The translations under genes and the position numbers were made by a program. DNA of 64,000 nucleotides, from assembly GCA_029938085.1 (NCBI GenBank), contig JAPYOS010000004.1:1-64000 (forward strand). Reading direction: 5' to 3'. Position 1 is the stretch's first letter; every line of letters begins with the position of its first letter. This document shows, piece by piece, positions 7,730-16,710 of this stretch. The notes under the pieces were generated by a model. It was given only the letters and a program-made list of their open reading frames with translations. It did no database searches and was not told the DNA's origin. Source of the DNA: Oceanospirillaceae bacterium (GTDB lineage Bacteria; Pseudomonadota; Gammaproteobacteria; Pseudomonadales; Balneatricaceae).

Positions 7730-10138
7730 ATGACTCAATGCCTTCCTCTTATCCCTCTTCGTGATGTGGTGGTTTATCCACATATGGTTATTCCTTTGTT
7801 TGTAGGGCGTCAGAACTCCATAGACGCATTAGAGCACGCCATGGCAGCCGAAAAGGCCATCGTCGTCGTGGCGCAAAAAAATGCCACAGTCGACGAACCC
7901 AAGGTTGAAGATTTATTTGCAGTGGGTACCTCTGCACGTATTTTGCAGCTTCTCAAATTACCCGACGGTACCGTCAAAGTGTTGGTCGAGGGCGAGCACC
8001 GCGTGGCTATAGGTGAGGTGGCAGAGCAAGACGGCTTCTTTACCGCCCAAGTCGAAGCCATTGACGACGCAGCGTTACCCGAAGGCGAACGCAAAGCCTT
8101 ATCTCATACCTTAATGTCGCAGTTTGAGCAGTACGTTAAATTGAGCAAAAAAATATCCAACGATGTCATGTCATCTATTACCAACATAGATGACCCTAGC
8201 CGCTTGGCCGACACCATTGCTTCTCAAATGAGTTTAAAGCTAGAGGAGAAACAAAATTTACTCGAAATGGGTGACCTGAGCCAACGCTTAGAGCATCTCA
8301 TGGCGCAGATGGAAGGCGAGATTGACTTGGTAAAAGTTGAGAAGCGCATCCGCGGTCGAGTTAAGAAACAAATGGAAAAAAGCCAACGCGAGTATTACCT
8401 CAATGAGCAGATCAAGGCCATACATAAGGAATTAGGCGACATCGACGAAGCAGCGCCTAACGACATGGAAGAGTTGCAGAACAAAATTGACGCAGCGGGT
8501 ATGACAACTGAAGCCAAAGACAAAACTCAAGCTGAGCTTAATAAGCTTAAAATGATGCCGCCTATGTCGGCAGAAGCTACCGTGGTGCGTAGTTACATCG
8601 ATTGGATGGTCACCATTCCATGGAAGAAAAAGAGCAGGCTTAAGCATGATTTAGCCAAGGCTTCAGCTATATTGGAAGAAGATCATTACGGACTTACCGA
8701 AGTCAAAGAACGGATTTTGGAGTATTTAGCCGTTCAACAGCGCGTTAAAAAGGTTAAAGGCTCGATTTTATGTTTGGTTGGGCCTCCAGGGGTTGGTAAA
8801 ACCTCCTTGGGTAAATCGATTGCCCGCGCTACAGGTCGTCAGTATGTGCGTATGGCCTTAGGTGGCGTGCGAGATGAAGCCGAGATTCGTGGTCATCGTC
8901 GTACCTACATTGGTTCTTTGCCAGGTAAACTGGTACAAAAAATGTCTAAAGTGGGCGTCTCTAATCCGTTATTCTTATTGGACGAAATTGATAAGATGGG
9001 GATGGATAATCGTGGCGATCCGGCGTCGGCTCTGCTCGAAGTACTCGATCCAGAACAAAACAATAGTTTTAACGACCACTATTTAGAAGTCGATTATGAC
9101 CTTTCCAGCGTCATGTTTGTCTGTACGTCTAATTCCATGAATATTCCTGTCCCGTTGTTGGACCGTATGGAAGTGATCCGTATTCCAGGCTATACCGAAG
9201 ATGAAAAACTAAGTATCGCCAAACGCTACTTGTTACCTAAACAGCTTGCAGCCAACGGTTTGTCACCTACCGAAATGGAGTTGGCAGACTCTGCCATCGT
9301 TGATTTGGTGCGCTATTACACCCGCGAAGCAGGTGTGCGTAACTTAGAACGCGAAATTGCAAAAATATGCCGCAAGGTCGTTAAGGAACAGTTGTTAGCT
9401 GGTTTTAAAACGTCGGGAGCAGGCCCTACTAAGGCCGTCAACTCAGATAACTTAGAGGCCTACTCTGGCGTCCATAAGCATAGCTTTGGCGAGGCCGATG
9501 TAGATGATCGTGTTGGCCATGTGAATGGTCTGGCATGGACCTCTGTGGGGGGCGACATATTAACCATAGAGGCGGCTGTAGTGCCTGGTAAGGGCCGTTT
9601 AGTAAAAACGGGATCCTTAGGTGATGTGATGCAAGAATCCATTCAGGCTGCCTTAACGGTAGTCAGGGGTAGGGCGTCTGGCTTGGGTATTAAAACCGAC
9701 TTCCATGAAAAGTGTGACATGCACATTCATGTACCTGAAGGTGCAACACCCAAAGATGGTCCAAGTGCAGGTGTTGGCATGTGTACCGCGCTGGTTTCTG
9801 TGCTTACCGGTATTCCTGTACGGGCCGACGTTGCCATGACCGGAGAGATCACTTTGCGGGGCCAAGTTCTACCTATTGGCGGATTAAAGGAAAAATTATT
9901 GGCGGCGCATCGAGGTGGCATTAAGACAATTATCATTCCAGAAGAGAATGAAAGGGATTTAAAAGAGATTCCAGACAATATAAAAGCTGATTTATCGATA
10001 AAACCTGTGAAATGGATAGACGAAGTACTGGATTTGGCCTTACAATTCGCACCGACGCCGATTAATGTATCAAAAAGCGAATTAGTGGCCGAATCTGTCA
10101 AAGATTCGTCAACCAAAGACGTCATAAGTACTCATTGA
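7730..10138 (+). CDS. lon: ATP-dependent protease La (Lon)
   Basis: An 802-residue LonA protease that degrades misfolded and specific regulatory proteins. The N-terminal substrate-binding domain starts at [13 protein letters not shown]. The AAA+ module follows, with Walker [10 protein letters not shown] and Walker [10 protein letters not shown]. The C-terminal serine-lysine dyad protease domain has S679 (KDGPSAGVG) and K722 (GLKEK), the same numbers as in E. coli Lon. A short serine/threonine-rich tail extends past the usual end. A candidate heat-shock promoter lies just upstream, and hupB follows, as in most proteobacteria. Confidence 0.98.
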   Translation: MTQCLPLIPLRDVVVYPHMVIPLFVGRQNSIDALEHAMAAEKAIVVVAQKNATVDEPKVEDLFAVGTSARILQLLKLPDGTVKVLVEGEHRVAIGEVAEQDGFFTAQVEAIDDAALPEGERKALSHTLMSQFEQYVKLSKKISNDVMSSITNIDDPSRLADTIASQMSLKLEEKQNLLEMGDLSQRLEHLMAQMEGEIDLVKVEKRIRGRVKKQMEKSQREYYLNEQIKAIHKELGDIDEAAPNDMEELQNKIDAAGMTTEAKDKTQAELNKLKMMPPMSAEATVVRSYIDWMVTIPWKKKSRLKHDLAKASAILEEDHYGLTEVKERILEYLAVQQRVKKVKGSILCLVGPPGVGKTSLGKSIARATGRQYVRMALGGVRDEAEIRGHRRTYIGSLPGKLVQKMSKVGVSNPLFLLDEIDKMGMDNRGDPASALLEVLDPEQNNSFNDHYLEVDYDLSSVMFVCTSNSMNIPVPLLDRMEVIRIPGYTEDEKLSIAKRYLLPKQLAANGLSPTEMELADSAIVDLVRYYTREAGVRNLEREIAKICRKVVKEQLLAGFKTSGAGPTKAVNSDNLEAYSGVHKHSFGEADVDDRVGHVNGLAWTSVGGDILTIEAAVVPGKGRLVKTGSLGDVMQESIQAALTVVRGRASGLGIKTDFHEKCDMHIHVPEGATPKDGPSAGVGMCTALVSVLTGIPVRADVAMTGEITLRGQVLPIGGLKEKLLAAHRGGIKTIIIPEENERDLKEIPDNIKADLSIKPVKWIDEVLDLALQFAPTPINVSKSELVAESVKDSSTKDVISTH

Positions 10139-10159
10139 TCATTTAGGCAACATTTTTAC

Positions 10160-10199
10160 AAAGCCTTGCTTGACAAGGCTTTGCGCAAGTTGGTATAAA
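10160..10199 (+). promoter_or_regulatory. hupB: hupB promoter with its -35 box inside a hairpin
   Basis: TTGACA (10170-10175), an 18-bp spacer and TATAAA (10194-10199) make a strong sigma-70 promoter about 100 bp before hupB. The -35 box lies within the inverted repeat AAAGCCTTG/CAAGGCTTT (10160-10182), the only hairpin found after lon. That hairpin has no T-tract, so it is a doubtful terminator and may be an operator. Confidence 0.6.
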
Positions 10200-10298
10200 T
10201 TGGCTCTCAACTTTTTCAGTTGAAGTCAGGACACCAATAATAAAAAAAGATCTGCTGGAGCAGGTTTTCTAACATATACATACAAAAAGGGGATTAAC

Positions 10299-10571
10299 GT
10301 GAATAAATCTGAACTAATTGACGCTATCACAGCTGATGCTGATCTTTCTAAAGCTGCTGCTGGACGTGCTCTAGACGCCGTTATCGGTGCTGTAACGGGC
10401 GCACTTAAAGATGGCGAATCTGTTTCTTTGGTAGGTTTTGGTACTTTTTCTGTGAAAGCGCGTGCTGCACGCACAGGCCGTAACCCGCAAACTGGCGCTG
10501 CCATTCAAATTGCTGCTGCTAACATTCCTAGCTTTAAAGCTGGTAAAGCGCTAAAAGACGCCGTCAACTAA
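10299..10571 (+). CDS. hupB: Nucleoid-associated protein HU, beta-type
   Basis: A 90-residue HU-family DNA-bending protein with the full fold. The N-terminal helices begin NKSELIDAI, the signature GFGTFSVK follows, and the DNA-embracing arm contains GRNPQTG. It compacts DNA and helps replication, recombination and transcription. Translation starts at GTG 10299 behind a strong AAAAGGGGA ribosome-binding site. Its own promoter lies upstream and a terminator follows. The lon-hupB-ppiD order is conserved in gammaproteobacteria, which supports the beta-type assignment. Confidence 0.97.
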   Translation: MNKSELIDAITADADLSKAAAGRALDAVIGAVTGALKDGESVSLVGFGTFSVKARAARTGRNPQTGAAIQIAAANIPSFKAGKALKDAVN

Positions 10572-10631
10572 GACTCGTTGTTAACGAGCTAAAAACTAAG
10601 CGCGTAACCTTGCTTTGTTTTTTAAGTGATC

Positions 10632-10660
10632 AAAAACGCATTCCATTGAATGCGTTTTTT
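10632..10660 (+). terminator. Rho-independent terminator after hupB
   Basis: AAAACGCATTC and GAATGCGTTTT form an 11-bp stem with a short loop, ending in a T-run. Confidence 0.9.
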
Positions 10661-10710
10661 GTTTGTAGAACCACAATAGATAGCCATATCGGCTGTAGAA
10701 GTTACATATA

Positions 10711-12585
10711 ATGCTGCAAAATATTAGAGACAACTCAAAAGGAATTATCTCCAAGATATTGGTGAGCCTTATCGCCTTTACCTTTGTCATTTGGGGTGCT
10801 GAAGCCCTATTTGATTTTTCTTCAGATGCCTCAGCGCCAGCTGAAGTTAATGGTGAAGAAATTTCCATTCAAGAACTGCTGCAAACATCTGAACTCCAGC
10901 GACGCCAGATTCTTGCTAGCAACCCAGATATTGATCCCGTAACACTCGACCAGCAAGCGATCCAAGCGGCGGCGTTACAACAGCTTATTGCACAAAAAAT
11001 CTTACTTCAATACACACAAAACAATGACCTAGAGTTGTCTGATGCCAGTGTTGACCAAATGATTTTGCAATCTAAAGATTTTCAAGTGGATGGTACTTTT
11101 GACCGTGAATTATTTGAATCACTGTTACGTAACTTTGGCTTAACCCCCTCCACTTATCGCCAACAGTTAAAGCGTGGCAATTTAATCGGTCAGGTACAAC
11201 AGGCCGTGTCAGGTAGTGCCTTTACTATTGAGTCTAATGCTAACTTAGTGGCGCAACTGGATGGCCAAACTCGGAACATCGCGGTATTAACCTTGCCACT
11301 TGCCATTGAATTGCTAAAAGTGACTATGGAAGAGCAAGAAATTAGCGATTTTTACCAAGCCAATAAACAACAGTTCAAAACACCAGAACAAGTCCGTGTG
11401 AGTTATGTCACCTTGAATAAGAGTGATTTTTACGATCAGGTAACGGTAAGTGAAACAGACCTAAAAGCCGCTTATCAGGACTCAATAGACCAGATGCTGA
11501 ACCGCTCAGAAGTTGAAGCCTCACACATGCTGTTTGTTGTTAACGAGTCTCAAGACTCTGCGCAAGCGATGGCCTTGGCCGAAACGGCATATCAATTATT
11601 GCAACAAGGCCAAAGTTTTGCAGATGTAGCCAAGCTTCATTCTCAAGATGATAGTACCGCGGCAGACGGTGGCTATATTGGTTTATTAGCCAAAGGTGAG
11701 TTTGGAGAGGCCTTTGATAGCGCCTTGTTTGACCTGCAGTCAGGCACCTACAGTGCACCTATAGAAACTGGATTTGGTGTACAAATTGTATATGCTGATG
11801 CAGCCCTACAACCTAGCTTTGAAGAGCAAAAGCCCAGCCTTATTTTAGCGCTTAAACAAGCCGGCGCAGAAAGCTTGTTTGTGGCTGCTAGTGAGATCAT
11901 GGCCGATATCGCCTTTTCTTCGCCCGATTTGTTAGAGGTGGCTGATGCCCTTGCGGTCGACGTTGAGCAAAGTGGTTTGTTTGATCGTCGCGGTGGTAGC
12001 GGCGTTGCCGAACACGACCGAGTGGTGAGTGCAGCCTTTAGTGATGAAGTGTTGCTTGATGGCAACAACTCTAACGTCATCGAACTAAGTTCTGACCAGT
12101 TGGTTGTGCTTAGAGTTGCTGAGCATAATCAACCGGCCGAGCAACCATTGGAAGACGTAATAGTTGATATTACTCAACAGCTTGTCAATCAAAAAGCTGC
12201 TGCTGCGCTAGATGCTAAAGCCAATGACTACCTGCAACAATTGCAGCAAGGTGCAGATGTCCAAAACATCGCCACCCAAGAGTCGTTAAACTGGCAACAG
12301 TTTGACCAAGTGACACGCGGCTCGACTTTGGTAAATAGCTTGTTGGTTCAGTCGGCATTCCGTTTACCACGGCCAGAAGTTGGCCATCAATTTGGCTTGG
12401 CGCCGAGTTACAACGGTGATATAAGCCTCATCCAACTACAATCTGTTGCAGATGCAGACCCAGCGGCCCAAACGGTTGAGCAGCGCGCTGCACTCATTGC
12501 AGCACTGGCACGCTTGCAAGGGCAGGCCGATGTGGCCTTGTTAGAACAGTCCTTAACTGATCAGGCGGTTATTGAAACCTTTTAG
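10711..12585 (+). CDS. ppiD: Periplasmic folding chaperone/peptidyl-prolyl isomerase PpiD
   Basis: A 624-residue inner-membrane-anchored periplasmic chaperone of the SurA/PpiD type. A short cytoplasmic N-terminus is followed by one membrane segment (about residues 12-32, LVSLIAFTFVIWG). A SurA-like N domain comes next, then a parvulin domain at about 268-365 that starts ASHMLF and contains DGGYIG. A long C-terminal helical domain ends the protein. PpiD assists newly translocated proteins leaving the Sec translocon. The length matches E. coli PpiD (623). The ATG at 10711 lacks a strong ribosome-binding site. The gene ends with a terminator shared with the convergent phosphoribosyltransferase. 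Confidence 0.95.
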   Translation: MLQNIRDNSKGIISKILVSLIAFTFVIWGAEALFDFSSDASAPAEVNGEEISIQELLQTSELQRRQILASNPDIDPVTLDQQAIQAAALQQLIAQKILLQYTQNNDLELSDASVDQMILQSKDFQVDGTFDRELFESLLRNFGLTPSTYRQQLKRGNLIGQVQQAVSGSAFTIESNANLVAQLDGQTRNIAVLTLPLAIELLKVTMEEQEISDFYQANKQQFKTPEQVRVSYVTLNKSDFYDQVTVSETDLKAAYQDSIDQMLNRSEVEASHMLFVVNESQDSAQAMALAETAYQLLQQGQSFADVAKLHSQDDSTAADGGYIGLLAKGEFGEAFDSALFDLQSGTYSAPIETGFGVQIVYADAALQPSFEEQKPSLILALKQAGAESLFVAASEIMADIAFSSPDLLEVADALAVDVEQSGLFDRRGGSGVAEHDRVVSAAFSDEVLLDGNNSNVIELSSDQLVVLRVAEHNQPAEQPLEDVIVDITQQLVNQKAAAALDAKANDYLQQLQQGADVQNIATQESLNWQQFDQVTRGSTLVNSLLVQSAFRLPRPEVGHQFGLAPSYNGDISLIQLQSVADADPAAQTVEQRAALIAALARLQGQADVALLEQSLTDQAVIETF

Positions 12586-12607
12586 GTTATAGTTAACTTT
12601 CTAATAT

Positions 12608-12635
12608 AAAAAAGGCAGCCTCGGCTGCCTTTTTT
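12608..12635. terminator. Bidirectional terminator between ppiD and the phosphoribosyltransferase
   Basis: AAAAAGGCAGCC and GGCTGCCTTTTTT form a long stem with a TC turn, and T-runs are present on both strands. Confidence 0.92.
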
Positions 12636-12656
12636 AGTGCTTTAGCGGTTAGACAA

Positions 12657-13208
12657 TTACATGTCTTTAACTGCGTAAATACCATCCACGTTACGGAAGT
12701 AACCTTGGTAATCCATACCAAAACCGTAGACAAAACGATCTTCTACATCTAGGCCGATAAAGTCAGGCACGTAGTCGACCTTACGATCATGGACCTTATT
12801 AAGTAGGGCGGCAGCATAAACCTTTTTAGCACCGGATTCTTCTAAGTATTCGCAAATAGCGGCTAAGGTATGGCCTTCGTCATAAATGTCATCCACAACC
12901 AGTACCGTACGACCAGTGATGTCATAGCTAGGTCGGGCTAACCAAGAGAGATTGGTGCCCACGGTCTTTTTACCATAGCGGGTGGCGTGTAAATAGTCTG
13001 TTTCAAGAGGAAACTGAAGCTTAAGCAGTAGTTGAGCCATGGGGATCATGCCGCCATTGAGCACACATAACACTAATGGCATGTCCTTGGACATAGTAGC
13101 GGTAATTTCTTGGGCCATGGTGGTAATGCTGTCGGCGATAGTCTCGCCGGTTACCAGTAAATCAGCCTGAGCGTGAACTGAGACAGCTTCTGCATATGTG
13201 ATGGTCAT
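12657..13208 (-). CDS. Hypoxanthine-guanine phosphoribosyltransferase
   Basis: A 183-residue type I phosphoribosyltransferase that salvages hypoxanthine and guanine with PRPP to give IMP and GMP. The PRPP-binding motif VLVVDDIYDEGHT is intact. The flexible-loop region has YLHATRYG, and the C-terminal DRFVYGFGMDY and GIYAVK segments resemble the roughly 185-residue pseudomonad hypoxanthine phosphoribosyltransferase. The start was set at ATG 13208 (MTITYAEAV). A longer in-frame start 60 bp upstream would add a poorly conserved, basic extension. It converges with ppiD and shares its terminator. Hypoxanthine versus xanthine preference cannot be told from the sequence alone. Confidence 0.88.
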   Translation of the reverse strand: MTITYAEAVSVHAQADLLVTGETIADSITTMAQEITATMSKDMPLVLCVLNGGMIPMAQLLLKLQFPLETDYLHATRYGKKTVGTNLSWLARPSYDITGRTVLVVDDIYDEGHTLAAICEYLEESGAKKVYAAALLNKVHDRKVDYVPDFIGLDVEDRFVYGFGMDYQGYFRNVDGIYAVKDM

Positions 13209-13350
13209 AATAGTGCCTTGCAAAAGCGGCTCATTATAGCGTAAAAACCGGCGCATCATAAAAATCATTTAGACTAAAAGATGAGCAGTCATTCGCCATG
13301 AAGATGGGGTAGAATAGGTAACACATTACAAATTCACTAGAGTTTGATTT

Positions 13351-13593
13351 ATGAACACAGATATTAATCACATCCTTGTGAATGGTGCGCAGATAGCATT
13401 TAACAAAATGAGACGGGCTCAGTCCTTTAATGCGCGATTGTACTATTACGCAGAAATAGGCGTTTATTTAGAGGTGTCCTTGTCTCACGGAGCCGGTATT
13501 ACGCCAGAAAGCCATGATCAAATACAAGAAATCTATAAACAGGCGACACACTTTCACATGGGCGAAAATAAACGTTCTCGTCTTGCTGGCTAA
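13351..13593 (+). CDS. Small hypothetical protein upstream of uvrC
   Basis: An 80-residue soluble protein that I do not recognise. It has no signal peptide or membrane segment. The middle (FNARLYYYAEIGVYLEVSLS) is rich in aromatic residues and could form beta strands, and the end is basic (GENKRSRLAG). Its TAA overlaps the first ATG of uvrC in the sequence TAATG, so the two are probably translationally coupled in one operon. That overlap and the absence of a competing frame support a real gene. A role connected with UvrC is possible from position only. Confidence 0.65.
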   Translation: MNTDINHILVNGAQIAFNKMRRAQSFNARLYYYAEIGVYLEVSLSHGAGITPESHDQIQEIYKQATHFHMGENKRSRLAG

Positions 13594-15443
13594 TGATGCA
13601 AGAGTTGACCGACCCTGCAGACTTCGATATCGATGAGTACCTAAAGCAGCTGCCGCTACGCCCAGGTGTATACCGTATGCTGGACGCTCAGGGGGCCGTG
13701 CTTTACGTTGGCAAAGCGGTGAGTTTAAAAAATCGCGTTAGTAGCTATTTTAGAGGCAAGAGTCACAATACCAAAACCCAGCTAATGGTGGCCAAAGTAG
13801 TCACTATAGAAGTGACCGTTACCCACAGCGAAAGCGAAGCCTTGCTGTTGGAAAATACCCTCATCAAGCGTTTGAAACCACCCTACAACATTTCCTTGCG
13901 AGATGACAAATCTTACCCCTATATTTATATCTCCGACCAGCACAGCTACCCGGCAATGCAATACGTGAGAGGGGGAAGAAGCCGTAAGGGTCGATTTTTT
14001 GGCCCTTATACCAGCGCCGGTGCGGTTAGAGAAAGTCTTAATTTGATGCAGCGTATTTTTCGCATACGTCAATGCGAAGATGCCTTTTTTACCAACCGCA
14101 CACGGCCTTGTTTGCAGTTTCAGATTGGCCGTTGTAGCGGGCCCTGTACCGGTGAAATAAGTGCTGATGATTATGCCGCTGACCTACGTCATGCGACCTT
14201 GTATCTGGAAGGAAAAAATCAACAATTATTAGACGAAGTGAGTCTGAAGATGCATACGGCTGCAGAACACCTAAAATTTGAATCAGCCGCTCAGCTAAGA
14301 GATCAGTTGGGCTTTTTACGCCAAGTTCAGGAACAGCAGCATGTGGTTTCTAAACGCGGTAACTTAGATATATTTGCGGCGGCCGCCACTCAAGCTGGTT
14401 TGTGTATTCACCAACTAATGGTGCGCGCTGGACGCGTTATCGGCAGTAAAAACTTTTACCCAAAGCTCGGTTTAGAAGACGAGCCCGCCGCCATGTTAAC
14501 TGCTTTTTTGGGCCAATATTATTTATCGGGCCGCCATCGGGATGTGCCTGATGAAGTCATAGTCAGCGATGCCCAAGAAGATCAGCAAATCATTGCCTTA
14601 GCCATTGCCGACAAGGTGGACCACAGCTTTCGCATCATTAGCAAGGTCAGGGGGCCTCGTGCCCAATGGTTACGTTTAGCTCAGACTAATGCCGACCAAG
14701 CGTTATTGAGCTATGTGGCTAATAAACAGACGCAAGTCACACGCTTTGCGGCCTTGCAAGAAGCCTTGGATTTGCCACAAATGCCGGAGCGGTTAGAGTG
14801 TTTTGACATTAGTCACTCTAGCGGCGAGGCGACCGTAGCTTCCTGTGTAGTGTTTGATCAAGGGGGACCTAAGAAGTCCGATTACCGCACCTTTAACATC
14901 GAGGGCATTACCCCAGGCGACGATTATGCGGCCATGACGCAAGCCATCACGCGACGGTATACACGACTCAAAGAGAACCAAGGCGTAATGCCAGACATGC
15001 TTATTGTTGATGGCGGCAAAGGGCAGCTTACTCAGGCTACCAAGGTGTTATCCGAATTGCAGTTACATGATTTATTTGTGCTGGGTGTGGCTAAAGGAGA
15101 AACCCGCAAGGCCGGTTTTGAACGTCTATTTAATGGTTGGACAGGGCAGGAAATCGTGTTGCCGTCGGAGTCGTCGGCATTACATTTATTACAACACATT
15201 CGCGACGAAAGTCACCGTTTCGCCATAACTGGCCACCGCGCACGTCGCAATAAAAAGCGCACCCAATCAAATCTACAGCAAATTGACGGGGTCGGGCCCA
15301 AACGCCGCCAAGCGTTGTTACAACATTTTGGTGGTATACAAGATGTGACTAAGGCCAGTGTTGATGAGTTAGCCAAAGTGAAAGGTATTAGTATAGAAAT
15401 GGCAGACATGATCTATCGTTCTTTACGGGGCGAAGAAGGATAG
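13593..15443 (+). CDS. uvrC: UvrABC excinuclease subunit C
   Basis: A 616-residue nuclease of nucleotide excision repair that makes both incisions around UvrB-bound damage. Features in order are: an N-terminal GIY-YIG nuclease (PGVYRMLD then VLYVGKA, residues 23-45), a cysteine-containing linker (RPCLQFQIGRCSGPC), a UVR domain that contacts UvrB, an RNase H-like endonuclease domain (ECFDISH, LIVDGGKGQL), and helix-hairpin-helix repeats (IDGVGPKRRQALL) at the C-terminus. The first ATG overlaps the upstream stop; a second ATG directly follows it. pgsA follows 47 bp later. Confidence 0.98.
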   Translation: MMQELTDPADFDIDEYLKQLPLRPGVYRMLDAQGAVLYVGKAVSLKNRVSSYFRGKSHNTKTQLMVAKVVTIEVTVTHSESEALLLENTLIKRLKPPYNISLRDDKSYPYIYISDQHSYPAMQYVRGGRSRKGRFFGPYTSAGAVRESLNLMQRIFRIRQCEDAFFTNRTRPCLQFQIGRCSGPCTGEISADDYAADLRHATLYLEGKNQQLLDEVSLKMHTAAEHLKFESAAQLRDQLGFLRQVQEQQHVVSKRGNLDIFAAAATQAGLCIHQLMVRAGRVIGSKNFYPKLGLEDEPAAMLTAFLGQYYLSGRHRDVPDEVIVSDAQEDQQIIALAIADKVDHSFRIISKVRGPRAQWLRLAQTNADQALLSYVANKQTQVTRFAALQEALDLPQMPERLECFDISHSSGEATVASCVVFDQGGPKKSDYRTFNIEGITPGDDYAAMTQAITRRYTRLKENQGVMPDMLIVDGGKGQLTQATKVLSELQLHDLFVLGVAKGETRKAGFERLFNGWTGQEIVLPSESSALHLLQHIRDESHRFAITGHRARRNKKRTQSNLQQIDGVGPKRRQALLQHFGGIQDVTKASVDELAKVKGISIEMADMIYRSLRGEEG

Positions 15444-15490
15444 GCTAAAATGGTGTTTCTTTATTGTTGTAAGAACTCAAGCGGTTGATT

Positions 15491-16048
15491 ATGTTAAACA
15501 TTCCAAATTTGCTCACCTTATTTCGCTTGGCGCTAATTCCGTTTATTTTACTGGCGTATTATTGGCCCTCAGAAAGCCGATATGTTTGGGCAGCAGGGCT
15601 ATTTGCGTTGGCGGCGGCCACCGACTGGTTGGATGGCTACTTGGCCAGAAAACTAAACCAAACCACCGCTTTTGGTGCTTTTTTAGACCCCGTGGCCGAC
15701 AAAATCACTGTCGCTGTAGCGCTTGTAGCTTTGGTGGAGTCCTACTCTGAATTGTGGTTAACCTTGCCAGCAATTGTCATTATCAGCCGAGAAATCGTTA
15801 TTTCCGCCTTACGTGAGTGGATGGCAGAAACTGGCAAGAGCGCACATGTTGCCGTGTCTTATATCGGTAAAGTTAAAACCACCATGCAGATGGGCTCTAT
15901 TGTGCTCTTATTAGCCACGCCTCCGGGCACGCTGGTGTCTATGATTGGTTTGGTTATGCTATACGTGGCGGCAGCGTTGACCCTTTGGTCGATGGTGCTG
16001 TATCTATCTGCAGCTTGGACTCAGTTAAAAAAGGGGATGACTGTCTGA
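15491..16048 (+). CDS. pgsA: CDP-diacylglycerol-glycerol-3-phosphate 3-phosphatidyltransferase
   Basis: A 185-residue membrane enzyme that makes phosphatidylglycerophosphate, the committed step to phosphatidylglycerol and cardiolipin. The CDP-alcohol phosphotransferase motif is complete: D45-x2-D48-G-x2-A-R-x8-G-x3-D66-x3-D70. About five hydrophobic membrane segments are visible. The start was set at ATG 15491 (MLNIPNLLT, the family N-terminus) rather than a TTG six bases upstream. Its TGA overlaps the gacA start in TGATG, so pgsA and gacA are translationally coupled. It keeps the usual uvrC-pgsA linkage. Confidence 0.96.
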   Translation: MLNIPNLLTLFRLALIPFILLAYYWPSESRYVWAAGLFALAAATDWLDGYLARKLNQTTAFGAFLDPVADKITVAVALVALVESYSELWLTLPAIVIISREIVISALREWMAETGKSAHVAVSYIGKVKTTMQMGSIVLLLATPPGTLVSMIGLVMLYVAAALTLWSMVLYLSAAWTQLKKGMTV

Positions 16049-16692
16049 TGGTTAAATCTACCGCAATTCGTGTAATGTTGGTCGACGACCATGAAATCGT
16101 GCGAGTTGGTTTTAAGCGTTTGTTAGAAACTTCCGATGACATTGTGGTCATTGCCGAGGCCAGCACCGGTGAAGAAGCCTACACTATGGTGCAGGAAATT
16201 AATCCAGATGTGACCATTATGGACATCAATATGCCCGGCATCGGTGGCTTGGAAGCCATTAAACGGATCTATAAGCGTAACGCAAAAGCCAAAATGATTG
16301 CGTTAACGGTGCATGAGACTGAACCATTTCCAACACGGGTATTAGAAGCTGGCGCTCGCGCTTATTTAAGTAAGCGTTGTGCGCCACAAGAGCTGATTCA
16401 AGCCGTAAGAAAAATCCACAAAGGGGGCACTTATATTAGCGCTCGTGTGGTTAAGGAAATGAGAAAGACGCCGGGCACCCAAGATACCGCTTTAAGTTGT
16501 TTAAGTGCTCGCGAATTTCAAGTGTTCTCGCTGCTAGCAGAAGGGCGTACACCAATGGAAATTGGTGAGGATATGAACCTTAACCATAAAACCATACATA
16601 GCCATCGCGCTAACATCATGAAAAAACTCAAGCTAGAAAACCACGCGAGTATCGTTCACTTTGCTGTGCTGCAAGGTATCATCGAAGCTTAG
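16048..16692 (+). CDS. gacA: Response regulator GacA/UvrY
   Basis: A 214-residue NarL/FixJ-type response regulator. The receiver domain has DD at residues 13-14, the phospho-acceptor D59 in MDINMP and the conserved K in LSKRCA. A LuxR-type helix-turn-helix occupies about residues 145-210 (LSAREFQVF, then NHKTIHSHRANIMKKL). With the BarA/GacS kinase the family activates small RNAs that titrate CsrA/RsmA. Linkage to uvrC and pgsA supports the assignment. The order is unusual: gacA lies after pgsA, whereas E. coli and Pseudomonas have it before uvrC. The start is the ATG overlapping the pgsA stop, behind AAAAGGGGA. The kinase is not in this window. Confidence 0.92.
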   Translation: MVKSTAIRVMLVDDHEIVRVGFKRLLETSDDIVVIAEASTGEEAYTMVQEINPDVTIMDINMPGIGGLEAIKRIYKRNAKAKMIALTVHETEPFPTRVLEAGARAYLSKRCAPQELIQAVRKIHKGGTYISARVVKEMRKTPGTQDTALSCLSAREFQVFSLLAEGRTPMEIGEDMNLNHKTIHSHRANIMKKLKLENHASIVHFAVLQGIIEA

Positions 16693-16710
16693 GCCTTTAG
16701 TTTGACAGTA

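Noticed and set aside
10160-10182. Terminator for lon.
   Set aside because: The hairpin is perfect but has no T-tract and contains the hupB -35 box, so it is reported only as a regulatory element.
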